Assembly: GCF_902859805.1 (NCBI RefSeq)
Contig: NZ_CADIKC010000008.1
Coordinates: 388,858 to 452,857, forward strand
DNA: 64,000 bases
From: Paraburkholderia sediminicola
Lineage (GTDB): Bacteria; Pseudomonadota; Gammaproteobacteria; Burkholderiales; Burkholderiaceae
Direction: 5' to 3'
Under the pieces are notes generated by a model that saw only the letters and a list, made by a program, of their open reading frames with translations, did no database searches and had not been told where the DNA came from. Position numbers and translations under genes: made by a program. Numbering within the stretch: position 1 is the stretch's first letter; every line of letters begins with the position of its first letter. Below are positions 20,316-31,912 of this stretch, in pieces.

Positions 20316-21493
20316 TTTGCCGCGTTGGCCGGCACGCCGCCCGCCGCGAGCCACGTGTCGCGCGCGAGGCACAGGTCCGCCCAGGCCTTCGCCTTGTCGG
20401 GCAGACTGCGCAACAGGTACGCCGGGTGATACGTGACGATGACCGGCACGCCTTCGTATTCATGCACGCGACCACGCAGCGACGAAATGCTCGCTTCCGT
20501 CCTGAGCAGACTTTGCGCGGCAAAGCGGCCGAGCGCGACGATCACTTTCGGCTTGACCAGCGCGACCTGGCGTTGCAGGTAAGGCTCGCAACGCGCGACT
20601 TCGTCCGGCTCGGGATTGCGGTTGCCCGGCGGGCGGCACTTGATTACGTTGGCGATATAGACGTTGCTGTCGCGTGCGAGCGTCAGCGAAAGCAGCATGT
20701 TGTCGAGCAGCTTGCCCGCCTGGCCGACGAACGGCTCGCCCAGGCGATCCTCGTTCTCGCCCGGCGCTTCGCCGATCAGCATCCAGTCGGCGTTGTGATC
20801 GCCGACGCCAAATACCGTGTTCGTGCGTTTCTCGCACAGACGGCAGCGTTGGCACGCGGCGACCTGCTGACTCAATGCGTCCCAGTCGAGTGTCTGGATC
20901 GAAGAGGGCTCGGGCGCCTCACGGCGCGCTTCAACGGGAGCGTGGGCCGGCTGATCGTCGAACCATGCGAAGTCGTCGTCGGGCGGGCCGCCGAATGCTG
21001 GCGGTTCGGGGGTACGAGGCTGCGGCGATGACTGCCGCGCTTCAACCGGCGCCTGCGTGCGGCCTGGCTGCTCCTGCTCTGGCGGCGCAAAGCGCTCACC
21101 TTGATCCCGCTCCGGCATGGACCGTGACGAATCGCTTGCACGTGCCGGAGTCTGGCGTTCGAATCGATCGCGCGCTTCGGCAGGTGGCGACGCTTGATCC
21201 GCACGAACCGGCGCACGGCGCTCACCCTGCAGTTGCGCCGAATCGGCTTGCCCAGCTTCGCCCGATCGCATCGCGGGCCGCGCAGCGTCCCGGCCATCCT
21301 GAGCGAACGTGGACGACGATGCTCCACTCGCCGCCATCCGCGGATCGTCGCGACGCGCTACCTGATCCGCCAACCCGGCACCGCCCTGCTCGGCAGCGGC
21401 TTCGACTGCGCTTTCCTGCGCCGCCGACATCCCGCGACGCACCCACAGCGGCGCGAGTCCGAACTCTTCCAGTACCGATTCATGCAGCGCCAT
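20312..21493 (-). CDS. Family 4 uracil-DNA glycosylase with psi-like N-terminal peptide and long linker
   Basis: Removes uracil from DNA. The C-terminal half (from about residue 190) is a family 4 iron-sulfur UDG: CQRCRLCEKRTNTVFG gives two or three cluster cysteines, LIGEAPGENEDRLGEPFVG is the uracil pocket, CRPPGNRNPEPDEVARC supplies further cysteines, and VIVTYHPAYLLR carries the catalytic-loop His. At 393 residues it is about 150 longer than typical family 4 enzymes. The extra length is an Ala/Arg/Gln/Pro-rich, probably disordered linker (about residues 25-180). The first 21 residues contain LEEFGLAPLWVRRG, which resembles the N-terminal peptide of E. coli psi (HolD). The ATG at 21493 overlaps the rimI 3' end by 14 bases. 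Confidence 0.9.
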   Translation of the reverse strand: MALHESVLEEFGLAPLWVRRGMSAAQESAVEAAAEQGGAGLADQVARRDDPRMAASGASSSTFAQDGRDAARPAMRSGEAGQADSAQLQGERRAPVRADQASPPAEARDRFERQTPARASDSSRSMPERDQGERFAPPEQEQPGRTQAPVEARQSSPQPRTPEPPAFGGPPDDDFAWFDDQPAHAPVEARREAPEPSSIQTLDWDALSQQVAACQRCRLCEKRTNTVFGVGDHNADWMLIGEAPGENEDRLGEPFVGQAGKLLDNMLLSLTLARDSNVYIANVIKCRPPGNRNPEPDEVARCEPYLQRQVALVKPKVIVALGRFAAQSLLRTEASISSLRGRVHEYEGVPVIVTYHPAYLLRSLPDKAKAWADLCLARDTWLAAGGVPANAAK

Positions 21494-21974
21494 CTGCGCC
21501 CTCCGTGGCAAACGAGAAACGCATCACGATGGCGTCCTCCCGACTGCGATGCCGCGCCGGATAATAGTTTTTGCGCCGGCCAATCGACGTAAAGCCAAAA
21601 CGCTCGTAAAGCCGGATCGCCCGATGATTCGACGGCCGCACTTCGAGCAGCAGGCCCTCGAGTTTTTCGGCGCGCGTAATGCGCACCGCTTCACGCAGCA
21701 GCGCGAGCCCGGCGCCGGCACCTTGCGCGGCGGGCGTCACGCACAAATTGAGCAGATGCATTTCATCGACCACCGGCATCAGCACGCAATAGCCGATCAG
21801 CGAGCCCGTCACGTGACGCATGCAGATGCCGAAATAGCCATTGCGCAGCGAGTCGCCGAAATTGCCGCGGCTCCAGGGGAATTCGTAGGCGATCTTCTCG
21901 ATGGCCGCGACCTCGTCCAGATCGGCTTCGGTCATCGGTGACATATAACGGTCCGCCAGCAACACCCCGCTCAT
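21480..21974 (-). CDS. rimI: Ribosomal protein S18 alanine N-acetyltransferase RimI
   Basis: GNAT-fold acetyltransferase, 164 residues, that acetylates the N-terminal alanine of S18. Motif A for acetyl-CoA is visible at LCVTPAAQGAGAGLALL, followed by LLLEVRPSNHRAIRLYERFGF, the classic RimI motif B. The start ATG overlaps the tsaB stop (ATGA at 21971-21974). tsaB-rimI pairing is common in bacteria. Confidence 0.94.
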   Translation of the reverse strand: MSGVLLADRYMSPMTEADLDEVAAIEKIAYEFPWSRGNFGDSLRNGYFGICMRHVTGSLIGYCVLMPVVDEMHLLNLCVTPAAQGAGAGLALLREAVRITRAEKLEGLLLEVRPSNHRAIRLYERFGFTSIGRRKNYYPARHRSREDAIVMRFSFATEGADGAA

Positions 21975-22783
21975 TGCCGGCCCTCACCTTGATCCGCTTC
22001 ATGCGCCACCCTGGCAGCCTGTTCGGCCTTGGCGGCTTTTTCGGCAACGCGCTCCGCCGTGGTCTGGGCAACCTTGTCGCGAATGTATTCCGGCGCGGCC
22101 TGATCCGCCGGCACGGTGCGGCCGGCGCGAAACGCGCGCAACGCCGCGTGCGCGAGCGGCACAGCATGCGGTAGCGCTTCGCTGTCGACGATTCGCGCAG
22201 CCGCGACGGCGGGCAGCCGCGCGCCGAATGCCGCCGCAGCATTGCCCGCCAGAGTGAAAGGGACATCGGGCAAGACGAGCCGCTCCGGCGCATCGAGCGA
22301 AGCCGCCTGAAGCGTGCGCCATTCGCCAACGGCCGCGTCCCAGGCGTAGTCGGCCCAATAGATCTCGTCCATCCGGGCGTCGAGCGCAGCAAGCACGCGG
22401 GTCGCCGACGGATCGCGCAGCCGTGCGCTTTCCGCGCAGGCCAGCAGCGTGCTGACCGGCACGACCGGCAGGTTCAGGCCGAACGCCAGGCCTTGAGCCA
22501 CGCCCGTCGCGGTGCGAAGACCCGTGAACGAGCCGGGACCGGAGCCGAAGGCAATGGCGTGGCAGTCCGCCAGTTTCAGGCCGGCTTCGTCGAAAAGTTC
22601 GCGAATTGCGGGCAAGAGGCGCGTGCTGGAGACTGCGCCGGTTTGCTCGTGGCGCATCCAGATCCGGGGTTCGGCGTTGCCTTGGTCCGCTGTCTGGCTC
22701 GCCGCGCCGCCGATGGCGGACAGGAGCGCTACCGAGCAGAATTCGGTCGAGGTATCGAGAGCAAGAAGCACAGTTTGAGTCAT
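21971..22783 (-). CDS. tsaB: tRNA threonylcarbamoyladenosine synthesis protein TsaB
   Basis: Inactive ASKHA-fold partner of TsaD in t6A tRNA modification. The start MTQTVLLALDTSTEFCSVAL and the block FGSGPGSFTGLRTATGVAQGL near residue 80 are diagnostic. A charged Ala/Lys/Glu C-terminal tail brings the length to 270 residues, a little longer than E. coli TsaB (about 230). The ATG at 22783 is chosen; the frame runs further upstream without conservation. It is the first gene of a four-gene overlapping operon ending with the DUF1853 gene. Confidence 0.93.
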   Translation of the reverse strand: MTQTVLLALDTSTEFCSVALLSAIGGAASQTADQGNAEPRIWMRHEQTGAVSSTRLLPAIRELFDEAGLKLADCHAIAFGSGPGSFTGLRTATGVAQGLAFGLNLPVVPVSTLLACAESARLRDPSATRVLAALDARMDEIYWADYAWDAAVGEWRTLQAASLDAPERLVLPDVPFTLAGNAAAAFGARLPAVAAARIVDSEALPHAVPLAHAALRAFRAGRTVPADQAAPEYIRDKVAQTTAERVAEKAAKAEQAARVAHEADQGEGRQ

Positions 22784-22946
22784 GGACCGTATTGTAATCG
22801 GCACGGCGCGTGCAGATGCGGTTTTGGGTGTGCCAGCCGGGCGGGCATGAATGTTTGGAATAAGCCCTCGGCCCCGCCGCCGCATGCAGTTGTTATGATC
22901 ATCGGCCCAGCCAGAACCAACCCCGCCAGCCGGGCAAAAAACCACC

Positions 22947-23216
22947 ATGACAGACATCAACGCGCAATTCGTCCAGGCCCAGGAAGATGCCAAGCAACTG
23001 CCCGAGCGTCCGGGCAACCTTACCCTTCTGCGCCTTTATGCTCTCTACAAGCAGGCCATCGACGGCGACGTCCACGGCGACAAACCCGGCTTCACCGATA
23101 TCGTCGGCAAGTACAAGTACGATGCGTGGGCCGCGCTCAAAGGCACCGCGCCGGACGCGGCAAAGCAGCAATACGTCGAACTGATCGAAGCCCTCAAGAG
23201 CGGCACCGCCGCCTGA
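22947..23216 (+). CDS. Acyl-CoA-binding protein
   Basis: Small four-helix protein of the ACBP family, 89 residues, that binds long-chain acyl-CoA in the cytoplasm. The signature LRLYALYKQAIDGD and the KYKYDAWAALKG block with the conserved Lys/Tyr ligands are clear. ACBP is mainly eukaryotic but occurs in many Burkholderiales. It stands alone, divergent from tsaB. Confidence 0.93.
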   Translation: MTDINAQFVQAQEDAKQLPERPGNLTLLRLYALYKQAIDGDVHGDKPGFTDIVGKYKYDAWAALKGTAPDAAKQQYVELIEALKSGTAA

Positions 23217-23711
23217 ATCTGACCCCACCACGAAGTCCGTCGCCGGGCCGGCAGGTCGCGGCGGCTCCGCGGGCGAGTCCCTTACTGTAGTTGACCCAGC
23301 GGGCCGGCTCCTCAGGCCCATTCGGGCAGCCAAGCGAAGTTTTCCGCCAGGAAACTTCCTAACAGTGGCGCAGTGCAACAAAACCCTATACAATGCTGCC
23401 TGCGCTTCACTGCTTTGCCCGGCTTTCCTCTAGCGGCCTTTGCGGCGCAGCGCCTCGTAGCGTTTAGCTCCAATCCAGTTTAGAACCTGTCCCCTCCTGC
23501 CTAGCCCCCTACGGGCGATCATGTCCCAGGCTGGCGGCACGCCGTGTTGGCATGTCGCATCCGATACAGCTTCTAACGAAAAGCTCGCCTTTATTGTCGC
23601 GAGCTGCCCCCGTTTTTCGATTTGCTCGCTGCTTCTTTGCTCGCTGAATCCGACGACTTGGGTATGCCGATTGGCGCCGACGTTTTAATTCCCTGTGTAT
23701 CAAGGATTCTC
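23217..23711 (+). other. Long leader region of the RhlE-type helicase gene
   Basis: A 495-base gap lies between the acyl-CoA-binding protein gene and the helicase. A TATACAAT sequence at 23387-23394 is a good -10 element, with only a weak -35. If it is used, the mRNA leader is about 310 bases. The leader is rich in GC stems and short pyrimidine tracts. No conserved ORF is seen. A Shine-Dalgarno-like AAGGA precedes the ATG at 23712. Confidence 0.45.
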
Positions 23712-25328
<1,617 letters not shown>

Positions 25329-25406
25329 GCAGCGACTTGCCTGGCAGTCGTCAGGCAACGCCCATTTACGCAGCTCGTTTAGCGCGTAAGGCAGCCTAAA
25401 AAGACC

Positions 25407-25468
25407 CGAACGGCCTCGCGCCGTTCGAGAGTCGAAAGAAACCGGTGCTCAGGCACCGGTTTTTTTTC
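25407..25468 (+). terminator. Tandem hairpins with T-run after rhlE
   Basis: A first hairpin (cgaacggc / gccgttcg) at 25407-25427 is followed by a perfect nine-base stem aaccggtgc / gcaccggtt (25440-25461) and a T-run to 25467. This is a strong intrinsic terminator for the helicase transcript. Confidence 0.9.
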
Positions 25469-25575
25469 GTCCACATTTTGGACACCGGCGAAATTTCACG
25501 ATGTGGAAAATTTTTTTGCGTCGTAAAAAATCGTGCTGCACGGCACAACAAGGCCTATTGCAAGATGGAAAAAGA

Positions 25576-25638
25576 CGTTTCTCAATGCGAAACGTACGAT
25601 TCAAGCCATTGATTTTTAACACAAATAAATATTATAAA
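25576..25638 (+). promoter_or_regulatory. Probable aceA promoter and upstream inverted repeat
   Basis: The 25470-25781 gap is unusually AT-rich for this genome. It contains cgtttc and gaaacg as an inverted repeat at 25576-25594. Fifteen bases further is a sigma70-like pair: TTGATT at 25609-25614 and TATAAA at 25633-25638, 18 bases apart. The aceA start lies about 140 bases downstream, with AAGGAG before it. The inverted repeat is a candidate regulator site; no named regulator is inferred. Confidence 0.45.
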
Positions 25639-25781
25639 AACGCTCCTCGGCAGCTATTGCGCGACGGTCGATTTGCCTAGACTCTTATATAAGACTTCAC
25701 GAAACGAAACGCCTCAACGGGCCAGGCGCTTCGACGAAGACAACAGTCACCTATCCATTACAGGCAACCAAGGAGCACACC

Positions 25782-27086
<1,305 letters not shown>

Positions 27087-27130
27087 GGTACTTCGCGGTC
27101 TGATCGCGGGAACGGCAAGACAGACGAAAA

Positions 27131-27305
27131 AGCGGCTCCGTTAGAGAGCCGCTGTCAGGGAGGAGCAGCCATCAGGGCGGAAGCACGCCGGTCTGCCCTG
27201 ATGGCTGGAATCTGGGAGAGATGGCGGCAATGCAGAGAAAGCCAGCACAACTCATTGTGCGGCGAGCATAGGACGCGCCGGCCTCATCGCCGGCGCGTTT
27301 TTTTT
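27131..27305 (+). terminator. Hairpin and intrinsic terminator after aceA
   Basis: An 8-bp hairpin agcggctc / gagccgct at 27131-27153 lacks a T-run. A second, stronger stem acgcgccggc / gccggcgcgt at 27273-27298 is followed by eight T ending at 27305, a textbook terminator. It ends 44 bases before the stop of the convergent universal stress gene. Confidence 0.85.
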
Positions 27306-27348
27306 GCTATGCCGTTTTTGCCCGCGGCAGGAATCGCGAGCGTGCGTC

Positions 27349-27783
27349 TCAGCGATACACGATGACCGGGATCTTCGTATGCGTCAGGACCCGCTGTGTC
27401 TCGCTGCCGATCAGCAAACTGCCGAGACCGCGCCGCCCGTGCGACGCCATGAAAATCACGTCGCAAGCACCCTGCTCCGCGGCTTCGATGATGCCGAGAT
27501 ACGGCGCCGGATGCACGCTGGTGCGACTGTCGAACGCAACGCCGACACGGCGCGCCGCCAGCTCCACTTCTCGCAGGTGCACGTGCGCCTCACGCTCGCT
27601 GCGCTGCAGAAACTCGACCGGTGGCTCGATCACCACGTCAGAAAACGGCGAGTACGGATATTGCGGCAGACACGCGTAGGCGGTAACGCGAGCGCCGACG
27701 GCCTGCGCGAGATCGATGGCGCCGTCTATCGCTTTGCGTGACAGGTCTGAACCATCGGTCGGAACCAGGATGTGCCTGAACAT
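27349..27783 (-). CDS. Universal stress protein, UspA family
   Basis: Single Usp domain of 144 residues. It starts MFRHILVPTDGSDLSRKAI and ends with the ATP-binding pattern ASHGRRGLGSLLIGSETQRVL, the G-2X-G-9X-G(S/T) motif, so it probably binds ATP. Its specific role is unknown. It sits between aceA and the LysR gene; UspA-type genes often respond to starvation, which would match glyoxylate-shunt conditions, but that is inference. Confidence 0.93.
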   Translation of the reverse strand: MFRHILVPTDGSDLSRKAIDGAIDLAQAVGARVTAYACLPQYPYSPFSDVVIEPPVEFLQRSEREAHVHLREVELAARRVGVAFDSRTSVHPAPYLGIIEAAEQGACDVIFMASHGRRGLGSLLIGSETQRVLTHTKIPVIVYR

Positions 27784-28026
27784 GATGCCCTCCGTCGCCG
27801 GCTGCGTGCAGCGCGGCGTCAGCGTTCCACGAGGCGCGGCTTGGAAACCGCTTCAATCGATTGTAGGTCGCAGAAACGTGCTCAAGGCTGTCGTGCGGGT
27901 CTGTCCGTATATCGAAAACCCGCTGCGCGGGTCCGCATCGAAGTCGTCTGTCGCGGTCGTGCGGGACGGCACAAGGGTTGTTGCGCCGGTCGTCGAACCG
28001 CTGGTTCGTCTGACCGCAGCCGCAAC

Positions 28027-28938
28027 TCAGCCGCCCTCGCCCCAGTAATCAGGATGGCCGTACGTATGCTTGAGAAAGTCCAGAAACAGCCGGACCCGCA
28101 GCGGCAAATGCCGGCGCTGCGGAAATACCGCATGGATGCCGATCGGCGGCGCGGCAAACTCGTCGAGCACGCTCACCAGCCGGCCAGCCGCGATATCCGT
28201 GCCGACCTCCCACCACGAGCGCCATGCGAGCCCGTAGCCCTCGAGGCACCACTCGTGCAGCACGGCGCCGTCCGAGCATTCCATCGTGCCGGACACCTTG
28301 ATCGAGACGACCTTGTCGCCTTGCTGGAACACCCAACCGCGCTGCTGGTTGGCGCTCGCGCCAAGCGCGAGGCAGTTGTGATGCGCGAGATCGGCCAGCG
28401 TATGCGGCGAACCGCGCCGGCTCAGATACGACGGCGAAGCCACGCACACGCGGCGGTTCTCACCGAGCTTGAGCGATACGAGCGACGAATCCGGCAATTC
28501 GCCCAGGCGCACGGCGCAGTCGAAGCCCTCGTTGACGAGGTCGACCAGCCGGTCGGACAGGTCGAGCGTAATCGACACATCCGGATGCGCGACGGTAAAT
28601 GCCGGCACCAATGGCGCGACATGCCGGCGCCCAAACCCGGCCGGCGCCGACAGCCGCAAATGACCGCTCGCCTTCACGCCGCCCGCCGACACGCTGGCCT
28701 CGGCGTTCTGCATGTCGTGGATGACGCGCTGGCAATCTTCGAGAAACGCCGAACCCTCGAAGGTCAGCGTGATCTTGCGCGTGGTGCGCACCAGCAATTT
28801 GACGCCGAGACGCTCTTCGAGCGCATCGATGCGGCGGCCGATGATCGCGGGCGCCACGCCCTCAGCGAGCGCCGCGGCGGACAGGCTGCCCTTGGCCGCG
28901 ACGGTAACGAAAGTCTCGATCTGCTTGAAACGATCCAT
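28027..28938 (-). CDS. LysR-family transcriptional regulator
   Basis: 303 residues with an N-terminal winged helix-turn-helix (TFVTVAAKGSLSAAALAEGV, then RRIDALEERLGVKLLVRTTR) and a periplasmic-binding-protein-like effector domain from about residue 90. The effector is not known. It is divergent from the haloacid dehalogenase-aceB block across 178 bases, the usual arrangement for a LysR regulator and its target. A role in control of aceB or the dehalogenase is therefore plausible but unproven. Confidence 0.92.
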   Translation of the reverse strand: MDRFKQIETFVTVAAKGSLSAAALAEGVAPAIIGRRIDALEERLGVKLLVRTTRKITLTFEGSAFLEDCQRVIHDMQNAEASVSAGGVKASGHLRLSAPAGFGRRHVAPLVPAFTVAHPDVSITLDLSDRLVDLVNEGFDCAVRLGELPDSSLVSLKLGENRRVCVASPSYLSRRGSPHTLADLAHHNCLALGASANQQRGWVFQQGDKVVSIKVSGTMECSDGAVLHEWCLEGYGLAWRSWWEVGTDIAAGRLVSVLDEFAAPPIGIHAVFPQRRHLPLRVRLFLDFLKHTYGHPDYWGEGG

Positions 28939-29039
28939 GGGAAGCGGAGCCGCGACGCCTCAAAGGAAGTCCCCCTTGAGGCGTGGTGCGGGAAAGTGGT
29001 CGGTGCGCGTCAGATTAGGTGGATGAAAGTAAAAGATCA

Positions 29040-29077
29040 AGTGATGTTTAGCCTCTTTTTTAGCGTACAGCATCACT
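29040..29077. promoter_or_regulatory. Inverted repeat between LysR gene and dehalogenase gene
   Basis: The seven bases agtgatg at 29040-29046 are exactly complementary in inverted order to catcact at 29071-29077, 24 bases apart. It lies in the divergent promoter region, about 40 bases upstream of the 29117 start. It could be a regulator-binding element, but the arm spacing is larger than the usual T-N11-A LysR box. Confidence 0.35.
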
Positions 29078-29116
29078 AATACAATCCGTCCTGACCTCTG
29101 ATAGGAGTGCACGGCA

Positions 29117-29953
29117 ATGTCGGCCACAACGACACCTTTCCCCAAAGCAGTGATTTTCGACGCGTACGGCACGCTTTTCGACGTGCATTCGGTGATCGCT
29201 GCCGCGGAGCAGATGTTCCCGGGCCACGGCGACGCGCTCTCGCAGTTGTGGCGCCAGAAACAGATCGAATACACGCAACTGCGTACGCTCGCCGATCCGG
29301 CCGGTGCGCCTGGTGCACATTACCGGCCGTTCTGGGACATCACGCTCGACGCCTTGCGCTTCGCCGCGAGGAAACTGAATCTCACGCTGGGCCGTGCGGC
29401 AGAGAAGCGTCTGATGGACGAATATGCGTGCCTGTCCGCTTTCCCCGACGCCGTGCCCGCGCTGCGCCAGTTGCGCGACGCGCCTGCGCCTGCCGGCGGC
29501 AAAACCGGTTCAGGCGCAAGTTCAACACGGCCCGGCCTCGCGATCCTCTCGAACGGCAATCCGCAAATGCTCGACATCGCCGTGAAGAGCGCCGGCATGA
29601 CGCGCCTGTTCGATCATGTCCTGTCCGTCGACACGGTACGTGCCTACAAACCTTCGCCCGTGGCCTACACGCTCGGCACCCAAGCCTTCAACGCAGAGCC
29701 GCGCGAGATCGTCTTCGTGTCGTCGAACGGCTGGGACGTGGCGGGCGCGGGCTGGTTCGGCTTCACAACTTTCTGGCTTAACCGGCAAAACGCACCAGCC
29801 GAAGAACTGGGCGTCACGCCGCATGGCGCGGGCGGAGGCATGAATGATCTGCTCGCTTTTCTGAAGTCCCTCGCGTCGCCCGGCCGCAATAGCGGCGCGG
29901 GCAGCACCGGCAATCCCGGTGGCAGCCGCGCACGCCACAGCCCTGGCGCGTGA
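29117..29953 (+). CDS. Haloacid dehalogenase, type II (HAD superfamily)
   Basis: 278-residue HAD hydrolase. Motif I is VIFDAYGTLFDVHS, with the nucleophile Asp near residue 15; the DAYGTLFD form is typical of L-2-haloacid dehalogenases. Motif II is LAILSNGNPQML, the motif III lysine is in RAYKPSPVAY, and motif IV is VFVSSNGWDVAGA. An insertion of about 12 residues rich in Gly/Ser/Ala lies near residue 130 and the C-terminus has a low-complexity tail. AGGAG at 29103-29107 supports the start. The true substrate may be a phosphoglycolate-like or haloacid compound. Confidence 0.88.
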   Translation: MSATTTPFPKAVIFDAYGTLFDVHSVIAAAEQMFPGHGDALSQLWRQKQIEYTQLRTLADPAGAPGAHYRPFWDITLDALRFAARKLNLTLGRAAEKRLMDEYACLSAFPDAVPALRQLRDAPAPAGGKTGSGASSTRPGLAILSNGNPQMLDIAVKSAGMTRLFDHVLSVDTVRAYKPSPVAYTLGTQAFNAEPREIVFVSSNGWDVAGAGWFGFTTFWLNRQNAPAEELGVTPHGAGGGMNDLLAFLKSLASPGRNSGAGSTGNPGGSRARHSPGA

Positions 29954-30047
29954 CAGCTACCACCCCGATCCCGCGACGCACCTCAACCGCATCTCAACCG
30001 CATCTCAACATTTGCACCTTTGCAATCTGACCGACCAAGGAGAAACC

Positions 30048-31658
30048 GTGGCGAATCCGCTGTCATCGCAATCATCATTGTCGCTGCCTCAGGGCATGGA
30101 AATCACGGCTGAGATCAAGCCGGGGTACGAAGCGATCCTCACCCGCGAAGCGCTCGAGCTCGTCGCCGCGCTGCACCGCACGTTTGAACCGCGCCGCCAG
30201 CAACTGCTGCAAGCGCGCGTGGAACGCACCAAACGACTCGACGCCGGCGAGCGCCCCGACTTTCTCGCCGAAACGAAAAGCGTGCGCGAAGGCGACTGGA
30301 AGATCGCGCCGCTGCCGCAGGATCTGCAATGCCGCCGCGTGGAAATCACCGGACCGGTCGAGCGCAAGATGATCATCAACGCGCTGAATTCGGGCGCGGA
30401 TTCGTACATGACCGACTTCGAAGATTCGAATGCGCCGAGCTGGGATAACCAGATTACCGGCCACATCAATCTGAAGGACGCGGTGCGCCGCACGATTTCG
30501 CTCGAACAGAACGGCAAGTCGTACACGCTGAACGATAAGGTCGCCACGCTGATCGTGCGTCCGCGCGGCTGGCATCTGGACGAAAAGCATGTGACGGTGG
30601 ACGGCAAACGCGTCTCCGGCGGCATCTTCGATTTCGCGCTCTTCATGGTTCACAACGCGAAGGAACAGGTTGCGCGCGGCACGGCGCCCTACTTCTATCT
30701 GCCGAAGATGGAGAGCCATCTGGAAGCTCGCCTGTGGAACGATATCTTCCTCGCCGCTCAGGAAGCCGTCGGCGTGCCGCGCGGTACGATTCGCGCGACC
30801 GTGCTGATCGAGACGATCGTCGCCGCGTTCGAGATGGACGAGATTCTGTACGAACTGCGCGAACACAGCTCGGGTCTGAACGCCGGCCGTTGGGACTACA
30901 TCTTCTCGGCAATCAAGAAGTTCAAGAACGACCGCGATTTCTGTCTCGCCGACCGCTCGCAGATCACGATGACCTCGCCGTTCATGCGTGCGTACGCATT
31001 GCTGCTGCTGAAGACCTGCCATCGCCGCAATGCGCCGGCAATCGGCGGCATGAGCGCACTGATCCCGATCAAGAACGATCCGGCAGCGAATGACAAGGCA
31101 ATGGGTGGTGTGCGCTCGGACAAGGCACGCGATGCCGGCGACGGTTACGACGGCGGCTGGGTCGCGCATCCGGGCCTCGTGCCGATCGCGATGGAAGAAT
31201 TCGTCAAGGTGCTCGGCGACAAGCCGAATCAGATCGGCAAGCAACGCGACGACGTGCTCGTCACGGCGGCCGACCTGACGGACTTCCGTCCGGAAGCGCC
31301 GATCACCGAAGGCGGTTTGCGCAACAACATCAACGTCGGCATTCACTACCTGGGTTCGTGGCTCGCGGGCAATGGCTGCGTGCCGATTCACAACCTGATG
31401 GAAGACGCCGCCACCGCGGAGATCTCGCGCTCGCAGGTGTGGCAATGGATTCGCTCGCCGAAGGGCAAGCTCGAAGACGGCCGCAAGGTCACGGCCGAGC
31501 TGGTGCGCGAGTTGTCGGCACAGGAACTCGACAAGGTGAAGCAGGCAGTTGGCGGCGATACGAAGCCGTACGATCGCGCTGCACAAATCTTCGAAGAGAT
31601 GTCGACGTCGGAGCAGTTCACCGACTTCCTGACGCTGCCGCTGTACGAGGAAATTTGA
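30048..31658 (+). CDS. aceB: Malate synthase A
   Basis: Second glyoxylate-shunt enzyme, condensing glyoxylate with acetyl-CoA. The 536-residue length is that of isoform A. Key blocks are FEDSNAPSWDNQITGHINL near residue 120, VRPRGWHLDEKH, the acetyl-CoA and Mg-binding VLIETIVAAFEMDEILYEL near residue 250, and NVGIHYLGSWLAGNGCVPI near residue 430. The GTG at 30048 has AGGAG at 30038-30042 with five bases of spacing and is preferred over open frame back to 29919, which overlaps the dehalogenase gene. Confidence 0.97.
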   Translation: MANPLSSQSSLSLPQGMEITAEIKPGYEAILTREALELVAALHRTFEPRRQQLLQARVERTKRLDAGERPDFLAETKSVREGDWKIAPLPQDLQCRRVEITGPVERKMIINALNSGADSYMTDFEDSNAPSWDNQITGHINLKDAVRRTISLEQNGKSYTLNDKVATLIVRPRGWHLDEKHVTVDGKRVSGGIFDFALFMVHNAKEQVARGTAPYFYLPKMESHLEARLWNDIFLAAQEAVGVPRGTIRATVLIETIVAAFEMDEILYELREHSSGLNAGRWDYIFSAIKKFKNDRDFCLADRSQITMTSPFMRAYALLLLKTCHRRNAPAIGGMSALIPIKNDPAANDKAMGGVRSDKARDAGDGYDGGWVAHPGLVPIAMEEFVKVLGDKPNQIGKQRDDVLVTAADLTDFRPEAPITEGGLRNNINVGIHYLGSWLAGNGCVPIHNLMEDAATAEISRSQVWQWIRSPKGKLEDGRKVTAELVRELSAQELDKVKQAVGGDTKPYDRAAQIFEEMSTSEQFTDFLTLPLYEEI

Positions 31659-31780
31659 GGCATCTGAACGGCCTCATAGACCAGCCTCATTGACCAGCAA
31701 TAACGACGTCGTACCAGGCCCGCTTTCACCAGCCACGCAAGATGAAAGAGCGGCCTGGGTCGCAAGGCTGACCGACCGGG

Positions 31781-31817
31781 CGGCCCGACAGGCGTATGCC
31801 TGCCGGGCCGTTTTTTT
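31781..31817 (+). terminator. Rho-independent terminator after aceB
   Basis: The stem cggcccg-a-caggc pairs with gcctg-c-cgggccg, with one internal mismatch and a four-base loop, followed by seven T at 31811-31817. It lies 120 bases after the aceB stop. The remainder of 31659-31912 shows no gene I can support. Confidence 0.85.
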
Positions 31818-31912
31818 ATGTGCTCGTTGTGCGCCTGTTATGCGCTCGCGATGTGCGCGCCATGCATTGGTTATGCTGCGGCGCGCTCGCCGTGGGCCAG
31901 CCAGACAACCTA

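Noticed and set aside
30075..31586. 503-codon minus-strand frame across aceB
   Set aside because: Shadow of a certain malate synthase gene; no ribosome-binding site or recognisable domain.
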